DNA of 50,854 bases from a bacterium (GTDB lineage Bacteria; Bacteroidota; Bacteroidia; Chitinophagales; Saprospiraceae): contig JANSXW010000034.1 in NCBI GenBank assembly GCA_024742755.1, positions 1-50,854 on the forward strand, in the 5' to 3' direction. A program made the position numbers and the translations under genes. The notes under the pieces were generated by a model. That model saw only the letters and a program-made list of their open reading frames with translations. It made no database searches and had not been told where the DNA came from. Of this stretch, positions 35,156-42,676 are shown one piece after another. Position 1 is the first letter of the stretch. Each line of letters starts with the position of its first letter.

Positions 35156-36568
35156 TTACTTGCCGAGCGCCATCTCCAGACGCGCTTTGGACTGCAGCAC
35201 GTCATAGAGTGCCTGCATGTAGTTGCTTTGCGTGGTGTAAAGGCTTTGCTCGGCCTGAGTTACTTCCAGGCTGGAGCCTATGCCTTCACGGTATTTCACC
35301 TGAGCCGTTTCGTAAATGCGCTCTGCCAGGTCGAGGTTCTTTTGCTGGCTGTTCAGGCGGCTGGAGGCGTTGCGGAAATTGGTTTGGGCGTTCGCCACTT
35401 CCAGGCTGATGCCGCGGACCAGTTCCTCCCGTTGATTTCTCGCCTTCTCGAGGTCGAGGCGTGCCCGTTGAATTTTGGCTTTCTTGTTGAGCCCGTCAAA
35501 AATAGGCACGCTCATGTTCAGCCCCACGTAGGCAGCGGGCGCCCAAAACCCGGTTTCAAAGTCATTGCCCTGATACTGTTGCTGCACAGCACCAAAGGCG
35601 TTTAGGCTTGGCAAATACCCGGCCTGATTAAGCTTGATATTCAGCTCATTCATGCGGATGGCCTGGTCAATCAGTGCCACTTCCGGCCGCGAACCCGGGC
35701 TGGCTTCCTGACTCAGTAATGCCTCTGCTTCGATCGTCATGGCATCGAGGTCATCAGAAACGACCAGGGGCTGATCAATGGGGAAGCCGATGGTGTATTT
35801 CAGATTGGTCAGGGATACTTCTTTCTGGCGGACCAGGTTTTCGCGCTCTATGCGCAGGTTCGACAGCGATAGTTCCTGCCGGTCAATGTCCAGCTGTTCC
35901 GCAAAGCCGGCTTTGTACAACTCCCGGGTTTCAAACAGCAGTTGCTCCAGGTTCTTAATATTTTTTTCGAGCAGCCCGATGTTTTCCTGCACCAGAAGCA
36001 CGGGAAGGTAAGCTTCGATGACTGCGTTCTCCACTTCACGCTGTGTGGTCGCGAAATCCCGAAGCGTATACTGCCGGTAAGCACGCGCCGCCTTCAACGC
36101 CACGAAGAAAGAGCCATCAAAAATCATGGCATTGACGTCAATCCCGGCCGTAAAGTTATTGCGGAGGAAGAAGGCAATGCCCTCATCGCCACCACCGCCA
36201 CCATTGCCGGAAAAAGACTCGTCAACAGCCATCTGCGTTTGGTTGGACAATTGATCGTAGAGGTCTACAGCGAGTACCTGGCCGAAAAGCCCGAAGATGT
36301 CAAACCCCTCAGGCAGTGGCTGACGGGGCACAGCAAGGTAATGCTGAAAATTGAGGGAGCCATTGACTTGTGGCAGGCCTGTAGAACGCCGCTCTACAAT
36401 TTGCTGCTCTGCATCTGCTATTGCAATCTGGGCATCCTTAATGGTAAGGCTATTCTCCAGCGCATAGTCAATGGCATCATCTAGTGACATTTGTACAGCT
36501 TGCTGCTGTGCCAGCAATGGCAGTGCCAGCAGCAGCATCATAAAGGTCGAGTGAATCCTTATTTTCAT
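35156..36568 (-). CDS. TolC-family outer membrane efflux protein, second system
   Basis: 470 residues from the ATG at 36568, which opens a signal peptide (MKIRIHSTFMMLLLALPLLA). A longer in-frame reading would overlap the tetR gene and lacks a signal, so it was discarded. The mature protein has two TolC-type halves of long amphipathic helices (for example SLDDAIDYALENSLTIKDAQIAIADAEQQIVERRS, and LDLEKARNQREELVRGISLEVANAQTNF). It starts about 20 bases after the tetR stop and 33 bases before the adaptor: one operon. Confidence 0.92.
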   Translation of the reverse strand: MKIRIHSTFMMLLLALPLLAQQQAVQMSLDDAIDYALENSLTIKDAQIAIADAEQQIVERRSTGLPQVNGSLNFQHYLAVPRQPLPEGFDIFGLFGQVLAVDLYDQLSNQTQMAVDESFSGNGGGGGDEGIAFFLRNNFTAGIDVNAMIFDGSFFVALKAARAYRQYTLRDFATTQREVENAVIEAYLPVLLVQENIGLLEKNIKNLEQLLFETRELYKAGFAEQLDIDRQELSLSNLRIERENLVRQKEVSLTNLKYTIGFPIDQPLVVSDDLDAMTIEAEALLSQEASPGSRPEVALIDQAIRMNELNIKLNQAGYLPSLNAFGAVQQQYQGNDFETGFWAPAAYVGLNMSVPIFDGLNKKAKIQRARLDLEKARNQREELVRGISLEVANAQTNFRNASSRLNSQQKNLDLAERIYETAQVKYREGIGSSLEVTQAEQSLYTTQSNYMQALYDVLQSKARLEMALGK

Positions 36569-36587
36569 TCTGTTTGCTATTGGATGT

Positions 36588-37205
36588 TTATTGTTCTTGT
36601 TCTTCCGCAGCCAGGTGTTTAGCCAATAGCTGCCGCCCCTTTTCAGAAGCGATCCCGTGTATGTGGTAGCGGATGTACTCCTGATGCAAAGTGGCCAGGT
36701 CATACTTTCCGCTCTCAAAAACGTCTTCATCAGCAACAAGCACGGATTTACCTACGTAGAGCCGTGCGATGATCTCCGGATTGAGCTCGGAGCGATAAAT
36801 GCCTTGCCTGATACCCCGTTCAATATTGTCACTGATTACACCATATACATGCTGTTTCATCTGCGACTCCATTCTCTTCCAGATCGTACCATAGTACTTC
36901 CGCAGGTCATAAACGGTAGTTGGGGACATCGACCGCAGCTTCTCCACTACGTACCGGCCAATCCTCAGCATTTCCTCCAGCGCATCGGAGGAGGTGGAGC
37001 GGATTTCCTCCGTCATGCACTTTTCTTCGCTGACATGTGCTTGAAATATTTGCTCTATCAACTCCGCCTTGTTGCTCACGTACTGGTAAAGCGTTTTTTT
37101 GGAGATCCCCAGCTCGCGGGCAATATCATCCATGGTCACGCTTTTTATGCCGTAACGCATGAACAACTCAAATGAAGCTTTAATAATATCCTGTTTCAAT
37201 TGCAC
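36588..37205 (-). CDS. TetR-family regulator of the downstream efflux operon
   Basis: 205 residues. The N-terminal helix-turn-helix is typical of TetR: IIKASFELFMRYGIKSVTMDDIARELGISKKTLYQYVSNKAELIEQIF (about 7-54). The C-terminal helical domain is variable and likely binds a ligand. The start codon is GTG at 37205. As first gene of the operon with the TolC, adaptor and RND genes it probably represses its own transcript and the pump until an inducer binds. Confidence 0.9.
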   Translation of the reverse strand: MQLKQDIIKASFELFMRYGIKSVTMDDIARELGISKKTLYQYVSNKAELIEQIFQAHVSEEKCMTEEIRSTSSDALEEMLRIGRYVVEKLRSMSPTTVYDLRKYYGTIWKRMESQMKQHVYGVISDNIERGIRQGIYRSELNPEIIARLYVGKSVLVADEDVFESGKYDLATLHQEYIRYHIHGIASEKGRQLLAKHLAAEEQEQ

Positions 37206-37227
37206 GCTTGTTTTTTGTAGCCCGTGG

Positions 37228-37235
37228 CAAAATTA
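37228..37235 (-). promoter_or_regulatory. -7 promoter box of the tetR-efflux operon
   Basis: TAATTTTG on the minus strand matches TAnnTTTG and ends 22 bases before the GTG start. A TTTC lies 17 bases upstream. A short inverted repeat, GGAAAC (37251-37256) / GTTTCC (37273-37278), further upstream could be part of an operator. Confidence 0.45.
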
Positions 37236-37479
37236 CAAGCAAAAAACATAGGAAACCAGCAGGAGTTTAAAAGTTTCCAGGGTTTTTTAAATTTTGTGCC
37301 AAGGGTGCGTTTTGCTCCGATAAACAGTGCATGTTTACCGACAAACCCACCAAGGCTTGCAAAAATTCTAAAACCCCAAACCAGAATACAAAAGAATCAG
37401 AATATAATTTTGCGCGTTAAAAATTTTCAGGACATGGATTTCCGAATGCCTGTCCCAGCCAAATCAAAAACTCAAGCCC

Positions 37480-38088
37480 CTACCCTTCCTGTTCCCTGAG
37501 GAACCGCTCCCAATCGTCGGGGAAATCCAGGTCAAACGCTCCCTCAGGGAAGGGTACCAGCTGCAAGGCTTCCCGGTGCTTATGCAGGATAGGTTTAGCC
37601 CCTTTTTGCCCATCGAGCGCTAAGAGCTCCGGAAAAAGGCCGGCTCTAAAGACGGCGGGCACGCCTAACCCCCCATTGTAGTAAGCAGCAATGCCCGGGG
37701 CACTGCTCTGTTTTAGCTGGCTTAGCATTTTTCTTAGCAACCCTGAAGTAAGGTAAGGTTGGTCAGTGACCATAAAACCTGAATACTGAAGCTTCGGGAA
37801 AAGGCTCAGGGCAAAGGATAGCCCGGCATGCACGGAGCTGCCCATGCCTGTTGCCCAGTTGGGGTTATGAACCACATGAACAAAGTCAGGGAGTACAGCC
37901 TCTACAGCTCCCCGCCGTGCCCCTGTTACCACAACCACCGCTTCAAAGCCCGCCTCAAGCGCCAGAGCGCTCATCCGTGCCACTAATGGCTGACCATTGA
38001 TCTCAAGCAATTGCTTGGCTTTGCCCATGCGGGAAGAAGCGCCGGCAGCAAGCACCACACCAACTGTAGTTACTTCAGATGGCTTCAA
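37480..38088 (-). CDS. MobA/MocA-like nucleotidyltransferase
   Basis: 202 residues. The NTP-binding loop VLAAGASSRMGKAKQLLEINGQPLV (about 12-36) and later MVTDQPYLTSGLL and KGAKPILHKH fit the MobA-like NTP-transferase fold, closest by eye to MocA, which makes molybdopterin cytosine dinucleotide. The start is a TTG at 38088: its first bases overlap the stop of the serine hydrolase gene (TTGA), implying translational coupling. No molybdoenzyme genes are nearby, so another substrate is possible. Confidence 0.82.
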   Translation of the reverse strand: MKPSEVTTVGVVLAAGASSRMGKAKQLLEINGQPLVARMSALALEAGFEAVVVVTGARRGAVEAVLPDFVHVVHNPNWATGMGSSVHAGLSFALSLFPKLQYSGFMVTDQPYLTSGLLRKMLSQLKQSSAPGIAAYYNGGLGVPAVFRAGLFPELLALDGQKGAKPILHKHREALQLVPFPEGAFDLDFPDDWERFLREQEG

Positions 38089-39290
38089 GGTCCCGTGATT
38101 TGTTCCTTGTACAACTCAAAAAAGTGAGGGACCGCATTCCCAACGGTTTGGTTTGGCGCATTGGTGAGCAGTACGACTCCAATATCCTCTTCCGGCAGGA
38201 AGGCAATTTCAGCACGGAAGCCGTTTACATAACCGCTGTGGCCGACGATCCACTGATCATCAATTTCAAAAACCCTCCAGCCCATTGCATAGTAGCCGGC
38301 TTGCAAGCCGTCCCAATTGCGGTGCATGATGCGGGCGGCGGGAATAGGAATGGCCGGGCAAAGCACCTCTGACAATACCCGCTCGGGCAGCACGCCGGGC
38401 CGATGCCCACTGACAGCTACCAGCCATTTCGCCATATCCGTAATACTGGCATTGACCCCTGCGGCCCCCGGCACTTCGTAAAAATTGGGCTCCACAGCAG
38501 CCGGCGCATACCCGTCAGCCAGCCGGCGATGAGGCATTGCTTTATCCATATCTTCGACAAATGGTTTATATCCCACCGAAGCCCGGTACATGCCTAATGG
38601 CTCGAACAGCCATTCCTCCGCAAGTGTACCGAAAGTTTGCCCGGTGGACGACCGGAGCATATCAGCCCCAAGATTAAAGAGCACATTCTGATAATTGTGG
38701 TAGCTGCCGGGAGGGTGCACCTGCTTCACCAATGGGAGGAGGCTCAAAATATTCGAGTAGGAGCGCCCCATATTCAGCAGATTGGAATATGTATGCCTTG
38801 GCAATCCGGTTGTATGAGTTAAAAAGTGCTGCAATTCCAGGGTTTCCAGCCCTTCAATAATATGGCCCGTCCTCCGGGGGGCATAGGCGCAATAAGGCGC
38901 AGACCAATCAATCAGCCCGGCATCTACCAGGCGGCCAGCCAGTACGCCGGTCACACCTTTTGAAAGAGAAGCGATTCTAAACAGGGTACTTGCCGTTACG
39001 GAGTCCCTGGCTTCTGTAGATTTAACGCCGTAGGTCCCTATTGCTGCGACAACTCCATCTTTTACAACCGCCCATGCTGCCCCTGGCACCCTTTCCTGCT
39101 CCAACTGCTGCCTCAGGGCTTTTTCATACCCATTTAGGAAGGACTGGAATGGCCCCTGAGTAACAGAAGCCCGTCTTTCAACCGAACGCACCACCATACC
39201 CCCGCCTTCTGCGACCATGGTATCAACGGACATGAACAAGCTGATCATGCCTGCAAGCACCCCAAAAACGGTTATCCGCTTTGATAACAT
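38085..39290 (-). CDS. Serine hydrolase of the beta-lactamase/class C family
   Basis: 401 residues from the ATG at 39290 (MLSKRITVFGVLAGMISLFMS), which gives a signal-like hydrophobic segment; an in-frame ATG 96 bases upstream adds residues with no signal character. Motifs: SLSK (Ser108, Lys111, the SxxK motif), YQN (200-202, the YxN motif) and GHSGYVNG near the C-terminus (the HxG/KTG position). Such enzymes include beta-lactamases, D-Ala-D-Ala peptidases and esterases; activity here is unknown. It is probably exported. It overlaps the MocA-like gene by 4 bases. Confidence 0.88.
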   Translation of the reverse strand: MLSKRITVFGVLAGMISLFMSVDTMVAEGGGMVVRSVERRASVTQGPFQSFLNGYEKALRQQLEQERVPGAAWAVVKDGVVAAIGTYGVKSTEARDSVTASTLFRIASLSKGVTGVLAGRLVDAGLIDWSAPYCAYAPRRTGHIIEGLETLELQHFLTHTTGLPRHTYSNLLNMGRSYSNILSLLPLVKQVHPPGSYHNYQNVLFNLGADMLRSSTGQTFGTLAEEWLFEPLGMYRASVGYKPFVEDMDKAMPHRRLADGYAPAAVEPNFYEVPGAAGVNASITDMAKWLVAVSGHRPGVLPERVLSEVLCPAIPIPAARIMHRNWDGLQAGYYAMGWRVFEIDDQWIVGHSGYVNGFRAEIAFLPEEDIGVVLLTNAPNQTVGNAVPHFFELYKEQITGP

Positions 39291-39423
39291 ATCCTCATTT
39301 TTTTCTTCCGCAACTGCAATTTTAAGGGCTATAAATGAGAATCCCAAGAATCTAATACACTCAGGAACAACATTGTTTTGCTCCAAAGAGCGGACAATTT
39401 TATCTGATAAAATAAATTCTCTT

Positions 39424-39453
39424 TTTGTTATTGTAACCTTTTTTGTAGCTTTG
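39424..39453 (+). promoter_or_regulatory. Well-formed Bacteroidota promoter
   Basis: TTTG (39424-39427), an 18-base spacer, then TAGCTTTG (39446-39453): exact to the consensus and spacing. The first ATG downstream is at 39483 and opens only 11 codons. The next gene on this strand starts at 39904. Confidence 0.6.
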
Positions 39454-39482
39454 ACGTAAACTTAACAAGCACATTAAGCGCG

Positions 39483-39518
39483 ATGAACGATACAAACTGC
39501 TGTTCTGCAATCCGTTAA
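39483..39518 (+). CDS. Possible 11-residue leader peptide
   Basis: The ATG lies 29 bases past the promoter box and encodes MNDTNCCSAIR followed by TAA. Its distance to the promoter is what a real gene would have. It could be an uORF/leader of the outer-membrane barrel gene or chance. No attenuator hairpin with a U-tract follows directly. Confidence 0.2.
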   Translation: MNDTNCCSAIR

Positions 39519-39568
39519 TCAGTGCTTCTGAGGCTACTAACATACCACGCAATCGCCTAGCTTAAAGG

Positions 39569-39576
39569 CAAAGGTA
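39569..39576 (-). promoter_or_regulatory. Minus-strand -7 box, perhaps for the serine hydrolase operon
   Basis: TACCTTTG matches TAnnTTTG, with TTTA in place of TTTG 17 bases upstream. It would give a leader of about 270 bases to the serine hydrolase ATG at 39290 and would run through the opposite promoter. Confidence 0.35.
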
Positions 39577-39903
39577 ATCCCATCCACCGATTATAAATCC
39601 GCTTGCATGCATTAATGTAAGCGTTGCAAAAGTCCGCGAAATCCCCTGATTTCACTTAGGTAATTCGCATCTTCTACGTTAAACAAACACTAAGGCTGAA
39701 AAGCCAAGGACAACATCGGAAAAGAAAAAGCTGTAGTCAGGTATTCCTGTCTGTCAGCTTTATTAACTGTCTGCGAGCTATAAAAGAGGCTAAGGGTTAT
39801 GTTGGACGTTTTACCAGACATTCCAGCCCTACCATTTAAGTCAAAGCCAGAAATGAGCAAGGATCTGCTGTAGGCAGGTACCGTATTAGAAATAATTTGC
39901 CCC

Positions 39904-40632
39904 ATGATTAGAGTATTATCCCTCATTAAACCAATAGTTTTGCTGCTGTGCCTCACAGCGGTGGCAGAGGGGTATGGGCAATCAGAGGTACTGCGCCCTG
40001 TAGATACCGGCCGGCATTCACTGGGTATTTTCACAGGCTCCACTGCATTATTTGGCATAGACTATGTACGCGCTGTAGGCCCAAAGACCTGGCTGCGAAG
40101 CTGTTTCAGTTACATGGACTTTAATGTCCGGGACTGGGAGACGAACTTCAATCGTTACGAGCAATATGCCTCTATCAACCTGAGTGTCAGAAATTCCTCT
40201 TTGAACCTACTGGTGGACCACCTTATCTTTCCCAAATTGAATTTGCGGTTGGTGACTGGTGTTGGATTATTCTTTATGAATGATTTCAGCGGTTCTATCA
40301 AACTCAGGGATCCACTGAAGATCAATGATATCTACTTCGAACCGGACGAACTGGGCTATGTATACGGGGGCTTGCGCTACAATCTTAAGTTCAATCCTTA
40401 CTTCGGGGTTGCGCTGGGGCGCCTTGTGCACCCTAACCGCCGCCTGACCGTAAGTCTTGACATGGGTACCTTCTATAAAGGCGCTCCTGAAATTTTCATT
40501 AACGGGACAGCATTGATCCGCAACAACGAGCACAATGCTGAAATCCTGACGAATAATATGTCTGGCTACCGTTGGTTTCCAGTCTTTAATTTGCGTTTTG
40601 GCTATTCCATTGATCCTAAAGATAATCCTTAA
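39904..40632 (+). CDS. Putative outer-membrane beta-barrel protein
   Basis: 242 residues. A signal peptide (about 1-26, ending EGYGQ) is followed by beta-strand patterns with alternating hydrophobic residues and a glycine-rich turn pattern (HSLGIFTGSTALFGIDYVRAVG, LRLVTGVGLFFMNDF, YVYGGLRYNLKFNPYFGVALGRL, and a last strand FPVFNLRFGYSID). This fits an OmpW-like or similar small barrel. The function is unknown. The next gene, a large lipoprotein, starts 6 bases after its stop, so the two very probably form an operon and a surface complex. Confidence 0.7.
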   Translation: MIRVLSLIKPIVLLLCLTAVAEGYGQSEVLRPVDTGRHSLGIFTGSTALFGIDYVRAVGPKTWLRSCFSYMDFNVRDWETNFNRYEQYASINLSVRNSSLNLLVDHLIFPKLNLRLVTGVGLFFMNDFSGSIKLRDPLKINDIYFEPDELGYVYGGLRYNLKFNPYFGVALGRLVHPNRRLTVSLDMGTFYKGAPEIFINGTALIRNNEHNAEILTNNMSGYRWFPVFNLRFGYSIDPKDNP

Positions 40633-40638
40633 TTAATC

Positions 40639-42432
40639 ATGAAAAGATTACATCTACAAAATCTGAGAACGTATACCCTGCTTGCCGTTATGGCATGGGT
40701 TGCTTTCTCTTGTACAAAGCCGGAAGATTTGCTTAAAGGCACGTTTGTCAATGTGCAAACCGACCTGCTCATCAACCCGATGACCATTCAGGTACTCAAC
40801 TATGATGGTGGTGAAGTGCCCAGAGATATAAGCGTGACTGCTTTCGGGCCCGACAAGGACCAGGTTTTCACTGTCCTGGGCGAGCGCGAGCTCACCCTTA
40901 GCTACTCTGATGTAGACAAGAAGGCTGCATTCCTATCGCTGGCTATCCGTCGAATTGTTGAATTCGATGAAGAAAACCCACTCGAATTTACGCTTAAGTT
41001 TGAGGCGGAAGGGTACATGCCTTTATTCCGCACTTTCCGGTTGACTAGTGCAGACCGGAGAATGCAAAATATCCGTATGTTGCCTGTTGGCGCCAACCTT
41101 GACGGACTGAACCAGGAAACGGTCACTATTCAGCAGGGCAGCGATGGCACGATTGGAGCGTACAGCGCACGCACGCCTTCTGCCAATAACAATCAGCGGG
41201 TGAGCATTGAGGTTGCTCCGAATACCCGTATGATGGACAGTAATGGCAAAACCATTTCCGGTGATGTTGAGGCCTACGTTGTGAGCTATGATTACACCAA
41301 CCGAATCACGAATAAAGTAGCCCCTGCCAGCCTGTTTGCCAATGACGCACGTGCCAAAAACGGTGAAAGCCTGGGTAACCTTAACTTTGCCCCGGTTGCG
41401 ATATACTCTATTGACATGTACGGTGCAGAAGGAGAAGTTAAGCAGTTTGACCAGCCTGTTACAGTACAGGTCGAAATCCCTTCCGGCACACCTCACCCTG
41501 AAACCGGAGCCCCGATCAAGGTCGGTGATGAACTGGAGGCCTGGAGTTTCAACGAAAGCATCGGTGACTGGCAGGAAGAAGGCCTGGCTTCCGTAATTAG
41601 TGAAAATGGTGGCAAGCTCATCGCTGAGTTTGAGCAGACCCACTTATCCACCTGGTTCTTTGGTGGCCGTTTCTTCTGTAACCCACCAACCCGGTTCCTG
41701 ATTGAAAACGTCAATCAGCCGCAGCAAGGCCCACAGACCTTCTACTATGTAGAAGTCATCAATACGAACAACGGCAACGTAGTAGGTACATTCACGAACA
41801 CACGCTTCTACGATGGTGAAATCATCACCCTTATCGTTCCGGCAAACTTCCAGAATGCACCGGCGGTCGTACAATTTGAGATCTACCAGTACCAGGGAGA
41901 TGCAACGCCACTGTACACCTCTCCACTGTTTGCGCCTTGTGGCGATCAGCTGACGATCAATCTGGATGATGTACTGGCCCCTCCTCCGGGTCTGGGCACT
42001 AAGTTCTTCGTAGATGTGGCAGGCACCTGCAGCTCTACCTTTAACGACCTTGTGGTTCGCCCTACCCTCCCTATACAGGTCCGCCCAAGTGGAAATACAG
42101 ACTGGACACCACTGGGGTGGCTGGATGAAGGTCAGGGTTCTACCATGGCACTGGAGAAAGGTGCTTATTACGATTTCCGGATTTCTTACCGGACACTTGA
42201 GCGTTGTGTACTCAACCTTCAGGTACCAACCGCAGACTCCACGGTCATCATCGAGAGCTCCGTATATGAGTACAGTCCCGGAGTGCCCTTTATGGAAACC
42301 ATTGACGTGGACTATGTAGATACGGATAACGACGGCATAGAAGAAACTGTTTTCTTCAACTATACCAATATCAACGTACCTGATCAGGCGTGCCAGGAGT
42401 ATATCGATTTCCTGAACGCTCCGATCAACTAA
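40639..42432 (+). CDS. Large surface lipoprotein of unknown function
   Basis: 597 residues. A lipoprotein signal ends at VAFSC (Cys25), followed by TKPEDLLKG. The rest is beta-rich: a carboxypeptidase-regulatory-like region (about 40-140, FEAEGYMPLFRTFRLTS), then a segment with VSIEVAPNTRMMDSNGKTISGDVEAYVVSYDYTN (about 189-222) and LSTWFFGGRFFCNPPTRF (about 335-355), then Ig-like beta domains. Parts recall the CILP/FAM171-type extracellular domain seen in some Bacteroidota lipoproteins, but I am not sure. It follows the barrel gene closely. Terminator downstream. Confidence 0.75.
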   Translation: MKRLHLQNLRTYTLLAVMAWVAFSCTKPEDLLKGTFVNVQTDLLINPMTIQVLNYDGGEVPRDISVTAFGPDKDQVFTVLGERELTLSYSDVDKKAAFLSLAIRRIVEFDEENPLEFTLKFEAEGYMPLFRTFRLTSADRRMQNIRMLPVGANLDGLNQETVTIQQGSDGTIGAYSARTPSANNNQRVSIEVAPNTRMMDSNGKTISGDVEAYVVSYDYTNRITNKVAPASLFANDARAKNGESLGNLNFAPVAIYSIDMYGAEGEVKQFDQPVTVQVEIPSGTPHPETGAPIKVGDELEAWSFNESIGDWQEEGLASVISENGGKLIAEFEQTHLSTWFFGGRFFCNPPTRFLIENVNQPQQGPQTFYYVEVINTNNGNVVGTFTNTRFYDGEIITLIVPANFQNAPAVVQFEIYQYQGDATPLYTSPLFAPCGDQLTINLDDVLAPPPGLGTKFFVDVAGTCSSTFNDLVVRPTLPIQVRPSGNTDWTPLGWLDEGQGSTMALEKGAYYDFRISYRTLERCVLNLQVPTADSTVIIESSVYEYSPGVPFMETIDVDYVDTDNDGIEETVFFNYTNINVPDQACQEYIDFLNAPIN

Positions 42433-42467
42433 GTTTTTTCGACAGGTTTAAGTAGTATTATTCTTAG

Positions 42468-42498
42468 GTAACGCTCCGTTCAGGGGCGTTACTTTTTT
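42468..42498 (+). terminator. Terminator of the barrel-lipoprotein operon
   Basis: GTAACGC (42468-42474) pairs with GCGTTAC (42486-42492), extended to 10 pairs with one wobble, and is followed by TTTTTT. Confidence 0.85.
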
Positions 42499-42676
42499 AT
42501 TTCACCACCTGCCTCCTTTCCTTTGAAATATTAGCACATAGGCCGTACAGTTTACAAACTATTTCCTCACAATGGCCGTTTTAAAGTTTGTAAATCAGTA
42601 AATTGACAGTGACTATGAGTGTGAGCACCTGACGCCGGGGCTGCCTTATCAGAAAACTGTACAAATACCTACGCCT

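Larger units (their letters stand above)
39291..39903. other. Long intergenic region between divergent genes
   Basis: No convincing gene. It has a well-formed plus-strand promoter (39424-39453) followed by an 11-codon ORF, a minus-strand -7 box (39569-39576) that could serve the serine hydrolase operon with a long leader, and a hairpin GCTTGCAT / ATGTAAGC (39601-39622). A minus-strand reading of about 120 codons crosses its right part into the next gene but is not supported. Confidence 0.4.

Noticed and set aside
37434..37499. 21-codon ORF after a TAATTTTG box at 37405-37412
   Set aside because: The box has no -33 element, the product is low-complexity Pro/Lys-rich, and its end overlaps the MocA-like gene; likely chance.
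39690..40058. 122-codon open frame on the minus strand overlapping the barrel gene start
   Set aside because: It begins inside the signal peptide gene on the other strand, has no signal or family likeness, and no promoter; only its distal half lies in otherwise empty sequence.
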